DNA of 64,000 nucleotides, taken from the NCBI RefSeq assembly GCF_910592395.1, contig NC_088314.1:9736001-9800000 (forward strand), read 5' to 3'. This document shows positions 11,067 through 23,044 of this stretch, in pieces (position 1 is the first letter of the stretch; every line of letters starts with the position of its first letter). A program made the translations under genes and the position numbers. The notes under the pieces are model-generated. The model was not told where the DNA came from and ran no database searches. It saw nothing but the letters and a program-made list of their open reading frames with translations. Source of the stretch: Lineus longissimus (taxonomy: Eukaryota; Nemertea; Pilidiophora; Heteronemertea; Lineidae).

Positions 11067-13081
11067 AGTCCATCACAAATGTGAGGAATTCTAGTTCTAA
11101 ATCCATGCCAGTTCGTCCAGAATACAACACTGGCTTCTCAAATCCGGGCCCTGTCATCTTGAGTGCATACCTATCCTTACCACTTGAAAAATATCAAGTG
11201 AGTAGGAGTAACAGGTTGAAGTTGAAGTCGAGTATCAATGGAATTTTGAAACCAGTGCAGTGACGAAGCAGAATTTCCAAGCATTCATGAGAGCTTTGTG
11301 CTCAATAACCCGACGCACATCCAGAATAAGCCCTACCAGACCTGGCTACAAATATTAAACCTTGCCCGAACCAACAACCATTTCAGTCGTTGGACTCCAA
11401 GCGTAGTGCAGTAGCATTTTTTAAAAAGGTAAGTGAATTCTGCCTTCTGACGACTAATTTCATGAGGATTTCCTGAATCAGGACAAATATATGATCTTGT
11501 GCTGAATCTCAGAGTCTTATGCAACTGACATTTTGAGGACTGAACAGCAGACGAACGTTTTTGTGAATCAACAAAGGGCGTTTTCATTGTCTCTATCATT
11601 CTGTTGTTGTTGAATTTTCAATTTCCTGTTAAGAATACAGTTCGATTGTTCAAGAGCACATACATGACGCTGCCGAACTTTCAGGTTGCGACGGTAACGT
11701 GCATTTTTGCAAGACCTTTTCGGGCGTTTTCGTTTATCTTCATCAATAATGTGTGGCTCATGGGCTACAATGAATGATAAAATTACCTCGTTTTATTGTA
11801 AGCTACGTTATGACATTTTGCTGCATACTTTTTACAATGCTATTTACCGTTCAGTCATAGACAATTTTTTCTTCACATTTCAGTCCTCTACATAATAATC
11901 AAACCATCAAAATCTCCATCAAAATGATTAAGGCATGCATTGAATGTGACCATGAGCGATATTTAACGTAAATTAACCTGTTTTTGCGCTATGGTACTGT
12001 GGTTCTCGTTAAGTAACCAGAAAGTTGTTATGGCCATCTTCCAGAAAGAAACCAGGCGTTTTTCTGGCTCTGTGTTCCCTCCAAAGGTGGACGTTTAAAG
12101 CCAGCATGTGTGGCTTCAAAAGCCTAGCACCAAAGCAACACAGCATCCGGAAAACGTTTGGTTAATAATTCCCAAATAATACCTTGCAAAATGCCTGAGT
12201 ATTCCCTTACACATAGCATTCTAGAGCAAAGGTTTTATTTAAGTTTAATTCCTTACGCCTGTGACAGTAAGAACTGATGCATTTCTTTCATTGTAAATAT
12301 TTGTAACTGACCATTTCCACTGGGTTCAGCTCTGTAAAGTTTTTTCCAAAAGGCAAATGTCTTCTTAATCGGTGAACTTCTGAAAGCCAGAGAGGTTGGC
12401 TTCAAAAGTCTAGCACCAGAGAGACATCCAGCATTGGAAAAACTACTCCTGGCCGAATGATTTGTGTGGACCGGTCGCATAGAAAACATGCAGCAGGAAG
12501 CAGCCCGTCACTAACCAATATATTCATCAATAAACACTTTCTGAAAACCAGTTGGGTCCTCCGCATTTGCGAAGTTGTCTACGATGGTCGATTTTTTTGA
12601 TCCGCGGTGTCTTCTCTTTTCCATTGTCCTGAAATTATCAACAAAAAATCCATCAATTGCAATGAATGATGACATGCATTAGTGATCATAGATAAACGTA
12701 GAATAGAATTAAAAGTGCCAACACAAAACGGTGTCGCTATAATATGATAACTACATTAGCAAACACCTGAAAACACTCAATATTAACTAAGCAAGACGGG
12801 TAAAATGTAACTAACATGTTTGCACGGTTTGCTAATCTTTCCCCACGCCATTCACTGAACGCAGAAAACCCGCATGGCGCGCTGAGTAACAACGCAAATA
12901 ATGTACAATAATCTTCGCATGCTGGACATAAAGAGTAATTTGTTGGGCTAGGCTTACCGAAGAGTTTAATGTCATATGGACATGAACTTTTTTGACTGGG
13001 TCGACATCGAGGTATACGCTATACGGACACGCCAGTCAACACAGGCTTGACAAAGGGTTGAAGACTGTGAAGCCTTTGTTA
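11067..13081. other. no gene seen; one diverged direct repeat
   Basis: A block with GGCTTCAAAAGCCTAGCACC at about 12111 recurs as GGCTTCAAAAGTCTAGCACC at about 12397, extending to about 55 bp. The minus-strand frame at 12253-12489 covers the second copy and has no recognisable domain. Confidence 0.5.
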
Positions 13082-13261
13082 CCGGTGAAATGTTTTTGAG
13101 TGTTTCTGTTTTTGAGTGTTTCCCCTCATTGTTTGGGAACGCTCAAAAATAGATTGACGAGTTTTTCTGTGTATCCCCCCTATTGAAAAGTCATGGTCTC
13201 TCTAGCTGCCTATTGTTTGGAAACACTGACACATGGGAAACAACCACAGATGTTACACCGG
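13082..13261. mobile_element. 180-bp MITE copy 2
   Basis: Second copy of the 4317-4497 MITE, same orientation, differing at only a few positions. Confidence 0.75.
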
Positions 13262-15180
13262 CGTGCCGTGTAGAGTATACCTTTGATGTAAAATCCGTCA
13301 AATGTCGTTGGTGATGACGGTTTGCTGATCTTTATAATTTCCGGATATGGTAATTATGGGGACGCAGCCACTCACCGCAGTGCTTTTCCAGACTGGAGGC
13401 CGCCTATGCGCCAATGGTAGACACGCATTTACGTCATAGGCCCCTCTACATAACGCGGAGATTTTTGCCATTCAGTTCTGCCCACATTTATGACAATTTG
13501 TTTGGCGGGAATATATCTGATAGCAACAGGAAGTTGTTATCGAAAAGAAGCAAAATTAAAAGTTCCCATGCAAACGCTGACACCATTCTCAACTCCAACA
13601 AAGACATTACCACTTATTTATTATCAAAAACATTCTTGTGCCTGACCCAGGACTTATATCCCATGTCTACATTTGGGTGAAATGACAAGTAAGCGATTTC
13701 GTAATAAAAAATCCGCTTTGCCCAATAAAAAACCCAAATAGGCACCGAAAGGCACGACCGGTGTAGAACTAGAAAATGCCCCCCTGGAAAAAGAGTCAGA
13801 CCCTATTGTATTCTGTCGGATTATATGATTCTATAGAGGCCATGACCGTAGCTCAGAGATCAAAGCACATAATATAATCCTTTGTTCCCCGGAAATTCTA
13901 TCCTAGGACATTTAAAAATTCTGCGACGGTTCAAAATCTAACGATGCCCCGCGGTGAAATAGAATGCCATGCCCTCTCATATAGGAAGCTCCCTCCCCGT
14001 ATTCTAATGTCCTTAAGGTGTCAGTTTATATGATGATATCGAATGTATTATACAACTTTTGATGATAAACATCTCATAAGTTCAAACGAATTTTGCGACA
14101 TTCCTGACCATTCTGTAGAAGGCTTCTTTGAAAAAGAAAAATTTCCGCAATATACACTGATATAGCAAAAAACGTATTTTATTTTACTCCAAAGAGGTCA
14201 CTATTTTGCCTAAAAAGACCCTTCTGTACTGTTCTCGAGTGGGTAGCCGGGCACCGTTTGATGGCCGTTTTTTCACTTTGTAAACCAGCATCCGAGAAAA
14301 AGAGTTTTTTTAATCGATGCTTTTTCAATTTTTGCTTCGATTAAAAATTGTAGATTCCTTTAATTTAGTTTTTAACGCTCACACGGCCGTGGCGCATGAA
14401 ACTTACCGTTGCCCGAGTGCTCATGTGAATTTACGCGCTCTGCGCCGTCACATAATATTTTAGACAATACCAACAACTTTCATTAATGATCAACTTTCAT
14501 CAATGATTATTCAAATAAAATAGGAAAATTAGCGGCTCGGCATTTCTCGAGAACGTCTTGATTCTCCGGTTGTTTAAAAGCACAACATGCACGTAATCTC
14601 TATAGGTTATGTTAAATATCCTTAGAGATGTTATCTCTTTCCCTTAATCCAAGTAAAACTTTTAACTAGAACAATTGTCAACGTGGCTTTTCGTTGAGAC
14701 GATCACGATATTTCAGCAGAACCATCCCTTAGCAACGCCAGAGAAACGTCACTCCACTTAACGCGGTTAAGAGGAGGTGATAAGACAAGGACAGCTTCAA
14801 TTAGCGAATGATTAATACTTGTCAAACTATGAGTGCTAAGGTCCAGCTCCGCGTATCCGGATTCGCTGTCACCAACAACGATCGACCCAGTGTTACCAGG
14901 TACCTGATCTGTCCCAATTTGAACTTGCGCACGGTTGGCGGGGGAACTTATTTTTCCTTATTGTTGAGGGGTGCTCGGAAAATGTTGATCTACATGATCC
15001 AGCCCCCCCCCCCCCCCTCCCCCAAGTAAACATGAGTCAAGCTGGACAGTGATTCAGGACGTTTTCCCCTTTAGTAAATGTAACGACATGACGTAACAGA
15101 TTTTCAACTGCTCGACATGCCATGTATTCAGTTCTTCGACGAAATAGAATTTCGGCCTTGTGTATTATGAGGCGCCATGT
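13262..15180. other. no gene seen
   Basis: AT-rich with scattered ORFs of no clear type. A C run broken by one T lies at about 15003-15023. Confidence 0.5.
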
Positions 15181-15770
15181 GGGAATTAAATTATTTGACG
15201 AAATTATTTGAAATAAGCAAATTATATCGAAATAAATGAGTGAACGAAGTTAAGATTATTTCCAAACCATAAATTTGCTTATTCCAATTGTATTCAAACC
15301 ATTTACTGTTCCTATCGATATTGTTTCAAACAATGAATTTGCTCTCTTTTGATTATATTCATCCAATCAAACAACGTAACTTCATTGTTTTCAAATAATA
15401 CATTTTCTGAATATCCGTGGTTTCAAATAATCAAACTGTCTCGAAATGATGGTTTGTTAAATAATCAAAATTAAAAAAGTCATGGTTTCTCAAACCAGGA
15501 AATTGTCCATTGCATTGGATGATAAACAATCACGCACAAAATCATTATTTCCAAACCATCACTTTAACAAACTGATTGTTTCAAATCATGAAAGTATGCA
15601 CGAAATTATTTGTATACAATCTAATTGTACTCATCTAATGTTGATTATTTGCATCCCAGCAACATTTTTTCAAACCATGAAAACGCGAACTCTGATTGTT
15701 TGCATCCAATCACTTCCAAAAGTCATTGTTTCCATCCAAGCAAAACTACGTTCATGGTATGCGCACATGG
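15181..15770. repeat. degenerate short tandem repeat
   Basis: A poorly conserved unit of about 28-30 bp, of the type ATTATTTCCAAACCATNAA, recurs about twenty times in one orientation. It keeps the plus-strand frames open at 15482-15808, so those ORFs are repeat-derived. Confidence 0.55.
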
Positions 15771-15954
15771 TTTGCGCAGTAGACGTGGTATCCACAAACC
15801 CCAACTAGGCGCTGATGCGCTAGCGCCTAGCGGAGGTTTGTGGTACCAAACTCATCCGTTTAAGTTGTTCAAACATCTAACTCTCTATTTTAATTGAATC
15901 CATGCATCTGCGGTGGGCTACCCAAGAATGAAATCCCCTTGACCTTGATTATTC

Positions 15955-16191
15955 TTGAGGGAAAATACAAAGATGGCTACTGTTGATATGCTGACAGTGC
16001 TTGTCCAGAGGAAGAGAAGGGCAATTTCGATTTTATTTAGGGATTTGATATGCTTGTACTTGTATTCTTTAGACGTGACATATCCCTGGTCGATCCTGTA
16101 CCAGCTCTATGAATTTGAAGGTTTCCGCCGTAGATATGTTACAAGTATCTGCCAGAGCTCCTCTTCTATTCAGTATACAAGATACTACTGA
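15955..16191 (+). pseudogene. possible Harbinger-type protein fragment
   Basis: A 78-codon frame reads MATVDMLTVLVQRKRRAISI and further on YEFEGFRRRYVTSI. A basic N terminus followed by an F-RRY block resembles the start of Harbinger transposases. No terminal repeats or catalytic part seen. Weak. Confidence 0.2.
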
Positions 16192-18130
16192 CCAAATGCC
16201 CACTACACAGCATCTTCAGACACAGGAATGCAATCTGGTATCACTCAAAACACCAGAAATAGACCTATTTTGAGGTCATTACCATTGACCAACTCAGTTT
16301 AGATACCAACACACCTGTCAACAACAGGCCAAGATAAACAAATTGCTTGGTGAGAATAGAGCAGTCTCCCTCAGCGGCCAACACTTGGCAGAGTACCTCC
16401 CCGGTATCAAATTACTTTGCAAAGAAAGGTTTGTGGACCAGACACACTGCTATGGAAGTTGCCTGAAGGGATGGTATCAATTAAAACACTTTAGATAGAT
16501 GGTAGTCTGTGTCCGCCTTTATAGTTCCGGGATAGAGTATATGCACACACGTTTCAAGGTCAAGTTTGAGAAGCCAAAGGGCGTTTTGTGGACTGTCTAT
16601 ATTGCTAATTTTACCATTGCCATCGTGTAGTATTGTTATTATTATCGTCATCAATTTACATATCAAATACATCATCTAGTTACGAGTAACCTTTTCGGCA
16701 TAGTAATGGTCATGCAACGCTGATATTGGGATAATTACACTTTTATTCAAAGGATGTAACTATCGTTTTATAAGTCACCCGGCCTCAGTATTATGTTAGT
16801 GAAATGTACCGAAAAGCCACTTTTCAAGTCTTTCCTTCAAAGCCATTATTAGATGATCTAATACCTGCGTATTCATGATTATTACACTAAAAAATGTCAT
16901 TCATTTGGGGGGGGGGGGGGGGGGGGTTTCAATAACATTTGTTCGTGTTCTCATTGCGATGTAGAACAATGGATTGGCGTTCGCGTTCGTGGTTCGGGGG
17001 CTTTGCGAAAATTCGTCTACTAAAATAATAAGTTGATGGGCGTCCGATAGTTGTTTCGCGTACATGACATAGGTTGCTGAAAGTGTCTATTATCTCAAGT
17101 TTGGTATACTTCAAAAATAAGAGGAACCACCGCCAGGTAAAAAGAGCTACTTCCGATAAACAATCGATTTGAGTCTTTATGACCTAGGAGCAGCTGTGTC
17201 ATGTCAAGATTAGACTACCATCAAGTAGCTGTTTAGCTCATAATTTCGTTTGGCGACCACCGCCCGGAGAAATATCCAGTTTTCCCGACCACAGAAAGAA
17301 AAAAATTAAGAAAAAGAGTAAACCGAACTCATCTTAGAGATGCAGAAACCACAAAACGCCCACATCAGACTGGTCCTTGCTCTATGTTCCTTAATTGAAA
17401 CAAAGATACACAGCCTTTGAAAGTCTCTGCTCCATCTTAGTTTTAATGTATAATGTGCAAATTAACCCACGAAAGGAACTGGACAAAAATGTTGAAACTA
17501 TAAGTTACTAACTAAGTATTTGGAACCATTTGTTCTCAGATGAGTAAGACGCTAGTTACCTTTTAGTTCAAATATTTAACTGAAGCAGCAAAGGAAACAT
17601 TCGGCAAACCACACAGATATGTTACGGTATTGAGGAATTGAAGTACATCGTGGAAGAAAATGACAAACAATCCTTCACTATGTGCTTCCTCTATGTCGAT
17701 ATCCTCTATGTTATAACAAAAAATTAAAGCTGTTGCAAAAGCTGCTGGGCACGAGAAAATGATAGCATGTCGTGCTTCAGTTAGATGCTCCATTATTGAC
17801 ATGGGGGGATACACAATACCAAGAACTCAATCTGCAAATAAAAAAGTGTATGCTTCGAAAGGAGTGCGATTTCAGGTTATTTTTCATTACTGCTGGCGTG
17901 TGATATCATAATGGAAAATGGCAATGGTCGATAGGACAGCAAGATTTTTGAGAGCTTTTCTGCGAGATATACACGACCACTATATATTGGGGTAAGACTA
18001 TTCCTGTCATGCGATGAAAATGTGTTTAAATAAGTTCGGTATTCTGGGTATTTGTAGGAGAAAATTAATTGTGTATTACAAGCACGGTGAATCTATTCAA
18101 ATTGCGCTTCAACAAAGGCAATCATTTTGA
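16192..18130. other. no gene seen; 20-G run
   Basis: A 20-base G run lies at 16907-16926. Small ORFs on both strands have no supporting splice sites or domains. Confidence 0.5.
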
Positions 18131-18221
18131 AATACAAAAGCTAGACAGTCAACATAACTGTCATAAGAAATACAACAAGTTCCACATTAACGAGTGAAAA
18201 TGGTCGAATATAACATGCGTT

Positions 18222-19688
18222 TATGGCAAGCCGTTCGTGCAATAATTAAGAAAACCTAGTTTTTTTGAAAAAAACATGGTTTTCTTCTTAAAAAACATAG
18301 TTTTCTTCAAGAAAACCTAGTTTTTTTTCAATGAAACTAAGTTTTTTAACAAGAAAACATGGTTTTCTTGAAGAAAACTATGTTTTATTGAAGAAAACCA
18401 GGTTTTCTTCCATGAAACTAGGTTTTTTAAAAAATAACTTATTCTTTTTGCATAAAGTGTAGGTTCCATGATTTCTCTTCAAAACCAAGTTTCGAAAAAA
18501 GAAAAAAACTATGTTTTTATCCAGCCATTTGACTAATAATTAAAACAACCATGTTTTTATCATAAAAACCTGGTTTTCTTCCAAAATAACCTATAGTTTC
18601 GTTGAAGAAAACAAAGAAAACCATGTTTTTTAACAAGAAAACGTAGTTTCGAAAGAAGAAAACCTGGTTTCGAAACAACCCAGTCTTTTTACCCCGTCCC
18701 CTCAGCACGCGCGTGACCTTTGGGGCGAGATTGGCGATCCACCGTAGTTTACCCGGGTTGTGCGGCCTTTGGTACGTCTGTTCCTTTCCTTCTCACGAAA
18801 GAATTCTTCCTTCTCACGCACGAAAATATTCTTTTGCATCTATTTCATGACTTCTACAGCGATCATCGTTGTCATAATTGTTGAATCATTAGCTCAAAAA
18901 TCATCGTCAAGTACATACCATGCATTCCGCTTCATTGCGTATTTGTACTTTTGGAACATTTACTGTCCTAGCGGTTTTGACCATCTTGTTGACTGTTTTG
19001 GAAACTTCCTTTGTTGTTCAGGCCATTCCGAATCGTGCTGAGAGGGCTTCTAAAGCCACCCTGGGTACATTCTACAGGGAAATTGACAATGTCCTGCGGC
19101 AGCTGTCTCTTTATTTGGAAAGGAAAAAAAAACGAGCACAAAGTGAGAAAGAAAACTTACTATTGATTGTGACATTCGATCTCTCCTGTCAAAATCATCC
19201 TGTCATGCATTCAACATGTGCGATCGACGAGCTCACTGCGCATGCAGAGTAAGCGTAAATCCGTAGCCCGGGTTGCTAACCCGGGTAAGCAAAATCCAAC
19301 CTCTCCCCTGCCATGCTCAGGCCAAACAGGGACGAGGTAAAAAGACTAGGTTATGAAAAATAACCTGGTCTTTTTCATTAAAAACTTGGTTTTGAAAAAG
19401 AATTGCATATAACGTAGTTTTCTTCAAGAAAACCATGTTTTCTTCCATGAAACTAGGTTTTCTTCGAAAAAGCATAGGTTGATTAAAAAAACCAAGTTAT
19501 CTTGTTCAAAAACCAGGTTTTTTAAAAGAAAACTAGTTTTTTAAAAATCAACCTATGCTTCTTCGAAGAAAACCTAGTTTCGTGAAAGAAAACATGGTTT
19601 TCATGAAAACTATGTTTTTTAAGAAGAAAACCAGGTTTTCTTCAATAAAACTAGGTTTTCTAAATTATTGGACGAACGGCTTGCCATA
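18222..19688. mobile_element. foldback transposon 2 carrying an ORF
   Basis: 1467 bp. Ends are TATGGCAAGCCGTTCGTGCA and its near-perfect complement. The arms (about 480 bp left, 360 bp right) consist of degenerate repeats of the type GAAAACCTRGTTTTCTTSAA. The 6-bp duplication TGCGTT flanks it at 18216-18221 and 19689-19694. A related sequence at 20341-20560 contains the same flank joined without the element (AACATGCGTTATGTGG), so the insertion and duplication are directly visible. The core of about 620 bp carries the ORF at 18920-19252. Confidence 0.9.
18920..19252 (+). CDS. ORF with signal peptide inside foldback 2
   Basis: 110 codons. An N-terminal hydrophobic run (FTVLAVLTILLTVLETSFVV) ends at QA-IP, a plausible signal-peptidase site. 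A charged helical part follows (FYREIDNVLRQLSLYLERKK), then a KKKR cluster. The tail has two cysteines. A possible donor, CACAAA|GTGAGA, lies after the KKKR cluster, so the true end may be a spliced exon. It has no similarity to transposases that I can see. It could be a captured host gene fragment or a chance frame. Confidence 0.35.
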   Translation: MHSASLRICTFGTFTVLAVLTILLTVLETSFVVQAIPNRAERASKATLGTFYREIDNVLRQLSLYLERKKKRAQSEKENLLLIVTFDLSCQNHPVMHSTCAIDELTAHAE

Positions 19689-19694
19689 TGCGTT

Positions 19695-20560
19695 ATGTGG
19701 CTCCTGTTCTACAGTCTTACCTATTTATGTGACAGACTTATATTGAAAGACATAGGACCTTCGTCAAGCACAGTAATTCGTTTAATGTCAGGCCGAGGAA
19801 ATCTGCGATTAGCTTCTGACGTATTTCAAAGAAAATGGCCAAAAGACACATTTGAACAACCGAAAATGATCGTTGGGAAGATAAAAAATTCGTTTTTTTT
19901 TCGTTGAAAAGTTCCAACTGGTCAGAAACTCATGTGCAATTTCATTTTAAGCAGCAGCTTGAGGGCAAATTTACTAAGAAAGGTTAATTACAGTGAAGCT
20001 ATACGGAAGGTTTTTCCATTAATGAGCATGCTTATTTGGACCATAGCATACTTAGAAATAGAGAAATTGGACCAGTGAGGGCAAGTTTCGAGCGGAAGTA
20101 TTGTCAACATGCTAAATTAAAGAAAACTCATTCCATGTGCTTTGATGTCATATATCTGGTGGCCCTAAAAAATTGATACGATGCAAAACCTCGGCGGTCA
20201 AGGTGCACGCGGTATAAGTAGGCTCGGTAGTCTAAGGGTATTTAAGTAATGCAAGCTCAATCACAACTGTAGGCTAACGCCGTTTTAAATTGTTCTTTAC
20301 AAATGAAATTGTTTTGAGTGATCAACAACACTATCACGAAAAAACAAAACAATGTCGGAGTTCAACATAAAGGAGTGAAAATGGTTGATGAGGACCACAC
20401 AGCCATATTGCCGATATAACATGCGTTATGTGGCACCTGTTCTGCAGCCTTACCTATTTATGTGACAGACTTATATCAAAAGACATAGGACCTTCAAGCA
20501 CAACAGTTTAAATGTTTGTGACACTATCAGCGATTAGCTTCCGATTTATTAGTACCAGAA
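19695..20560. repeat. local segmental duplication flanking foldback 2
   Basis: The sequence on either side of the foldback (about 18168-18221 and 19689-19830) matches 20356-20560, for example CCTATTTATGTGACAGACTT in both. The second copy lacks the transposon and has about 25 extra bases on the left side. This makes 20341-20560 a paralogous empty site. Confidence 0.8.
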
Positions 20561-21351
20561 CTCGGTTTTAATCGGAATGATTCTTTGGGAACCACCAAGC
20601 AGTGCATATAATCACATTTCAATTGGGCAGGATGATGCATTTTAATTAACTCCCGCCCCCCCCCCCCCTTACTTCCTATGTCGGCCTACCTTGAATATAA
20701 GCCTGTATATCAAAGAACTGCAGTGTCGTGAGCCTGTTTGATTATGGTCTAATAGATCCTCTACTTTGTAGGACTAAGTCAAAGCCAAGTACAATTTTCT
20801 TTACTACAATTTTAAGCCTGGCATTGCGGTTTACCCGAGTGTTGTCCTAAACTCTCAGCTACCACAACCAGCGTATTGAAGGCCTATTGAAAAATGGCTT
20901 TGAAGAAGAAATGAGGTAAAGAACTTCAGTGACACCATTTCAGTTGGGAATCAAAAGAAAATCAAAGAAAACTTACCTTATTTATTTTATTTGTGTTGGA
21001 AAAATGTCCGCGAACGAATCCATAGCGCAGAAACACTGGCAATGATATGACACGCTGGCGCTCATAATTTCCCTCCATTTTTGCGTGTGACGTCATTGGC
21101 GCTCTTCGGTTTCACCGTAAATAGGTCAATCATAGATGCCGCCACTGCATTGGGATAGGCATCTTCTGGAACTACGTGGAACAACAGAAATTTTATGTGG
21201 ACAATTCGGAATATTTTGGCTCTACATCGTTCATGAGGTTATAAAGCGATTTGGGGACAATGTTTTATGTGGACCGACCTTTGGCACATGACTCGCAGCC
21301 GGTCCCCATAATAGAGTAAAATGTACATTGAAAGCAGCACAACTCAGTGCC
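20561..21351. other. no gene seen; 13-C run
   Basis: A 13-base C run lies at 20656-20668. Otherwise featureless. Confidence 0.5.
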
Positions 21352-21360
21352 TATAAATAT
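21352..21360 (+). promoter_or_regulatory. TATA-like box upstream of the peptide gene
   Basis: TATAAATAT lies about 290 bases before the peptide gene ATG, with a splice acceptor between them. It could drive a short 5' UTR exon, but no clear donor was found. Confidence 0.2.
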
Positions 21361-21648
21361 ATATAACATTATTTCAAAATAAAATATTTTCAGAGTTGTA
21401 ATTACTGGTGTCTGTAGTTTTAAGCCACAACGGCAATGTTAAATCTACGATGAGTTTGCATTCACACATCTGAAACTTTTCAAATTCAATAACAAATTTC
21501 AAATTTTCATCGAACGGCGTAGACCTTTTACATAGCATGTACATGTACTTCGGTATAGGGGGTTGCGCACTAAAAATATGCAAGTGTGTTGCACCACGGA
21601 CAAGTCTGTGTTGCACTCAAAAAATAATGGTCCTTTTTTCAGCTCAAG

Positions 21649-23044
21649 ATGAAGTGTCTCGTTGTTGCAGTCCTCATTACATTGGTTGTTCAAAGCCTAA
21701 CTTCTGGTAAGTAGACCCTGAATGTAACCATATAAAGGACCACCGCAGAAAGAGGACATGTTCGTATACATTAATTAAAAGAGGTCCATTAATATTTAAT
21801 GACACGTGTTTCTTCACTTTTATTTGATGGCATATTTTCGTTGTACCTGGGTTGACCATGATCATTTCAGGATTTGGGAGATTTGACAATTTTGATCCGT
21901 GAATTGACTTTTAGGCCGTGACTGGTTCATTTTGACCCATGATTCCACATTATTTAGGCTCTTGAACTGAAACTTCATCATTTTACCCCATATATACAGA
22001 ATAAATTCAAAATTTATGAAAATAAGGTTGATGATAATGAAACCTATCCATACTGTCGAGTGAAACCGTATATTCAAAAATCAAATCAAATTTCCAGTGT
22101 GTAACCGTACGTTTCTGCGGCGGCCATCGACCGTTAGTAACTTTTGAAACCAGGTGGTACCGCCTGGTACCGCCTCATTCTTCCGCCGGCTGGAGTGTGC
22201 CATGGGTCATCCAACCCCCAGCGGCTTGTACCACGTCATACTTCCGCCGGCTGGAGTATGCCATGGGCCATCCAACCCCCTGGCGTTTTGTTCCACCTCA
22301 TCTGCCGGCTGGAGTGTGCCACGGGTCATTCTACCCCAAGCGTTTTCTTTCACGTGATCGCATACTTTCGCCGGATGGCTCATCTGCATGCTCATAAAAG
22401 GCATTTCTAACGTATTACTTCTTGCTGGGGTAGCATCGGATTAACATTGCACGGGTTTTACACGATCGAAAGTACCGAAGGTCCCAAAAAGAATGCAATC
22501 ATTTTACATGTTATTTCTCTTTATGGCCTGCATGGGGTAACGGAAGTAAGTTAAGCCGAACTAGTGCTGTACCCCAGGTGGATGACATAGTATTAATAGT
22601 ATTTTTACACTTTGTGAATCTAGTTTGATTAATACAACGCTTATGATATTGATCCCACGCATGAATTAGAAACTGTAAAAATATTTTCAGAAATGGAAAG
22701 CGACTTTCAAACGCAGGCGCTCAAGAAAAGAGGGTGAGTAAAACTTATAAACTTTTTGCGATTAATACCAACATCATTTTAGTGTCCGTTGCAAATTCGA
22801 TCCAAAATCTCATCAACGCTTTGTGACGAGTGGCTCTAGTTGCAATGGTTGGAGCGGTCATCCGGAATTTTGCACTAAGTATGCACCAAAGGCTGCGTAT
22901 GAATCCTTGACGACAAATAGGCGGTCGGGATTGTGGAACACTGCCGGAATCAAAATAGGGCGCGGTGCGTCTTACGATGAAAAGCATTGCAATCCGCTCT
23001 TTGCGTCCAATAAGTTATGGAACCACGACGATCTCAATTTATGA
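21649..23044 (+). CDS. cysteine-containing secreted prepropeptide, isoform with terminal exon 3a
   Basis: Three exons: 21649-21706, 22691-22733 and 22783-23044. Acceptors are TATTTTCAG and CATCATTTTAG; donors are TCTG|GTAAGT and GAGG|GTGAGT. Phases match and give 120 residues. Exon 1 is a signal peptide (MKCLVVAVLITLVVQSLTS). Exon 2 is a short acidic propeptide ending ALKKR, a prohormone-convertase type site, followed by G. Exon 3a encodes 86 residues with four cysteines (RCKF, SSCNGW, EFCTKY, KHCNPL) and ends at TGA. The ATG lies six bases after another acceptor (TTTTTTCAG|CTCAAG), so a 5' UTR intron is likely. Family not recognised; the role could be defence, signalling or venom-like, and I cannot choose. 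Confidence 0.6.

Noticed and set aside
15482-15897. Two overlapping plus ORFs of 90-108 codons
   Set aside because: They lie in the degenerate AT-rich short tandem repeat and simply follow its periodicity.
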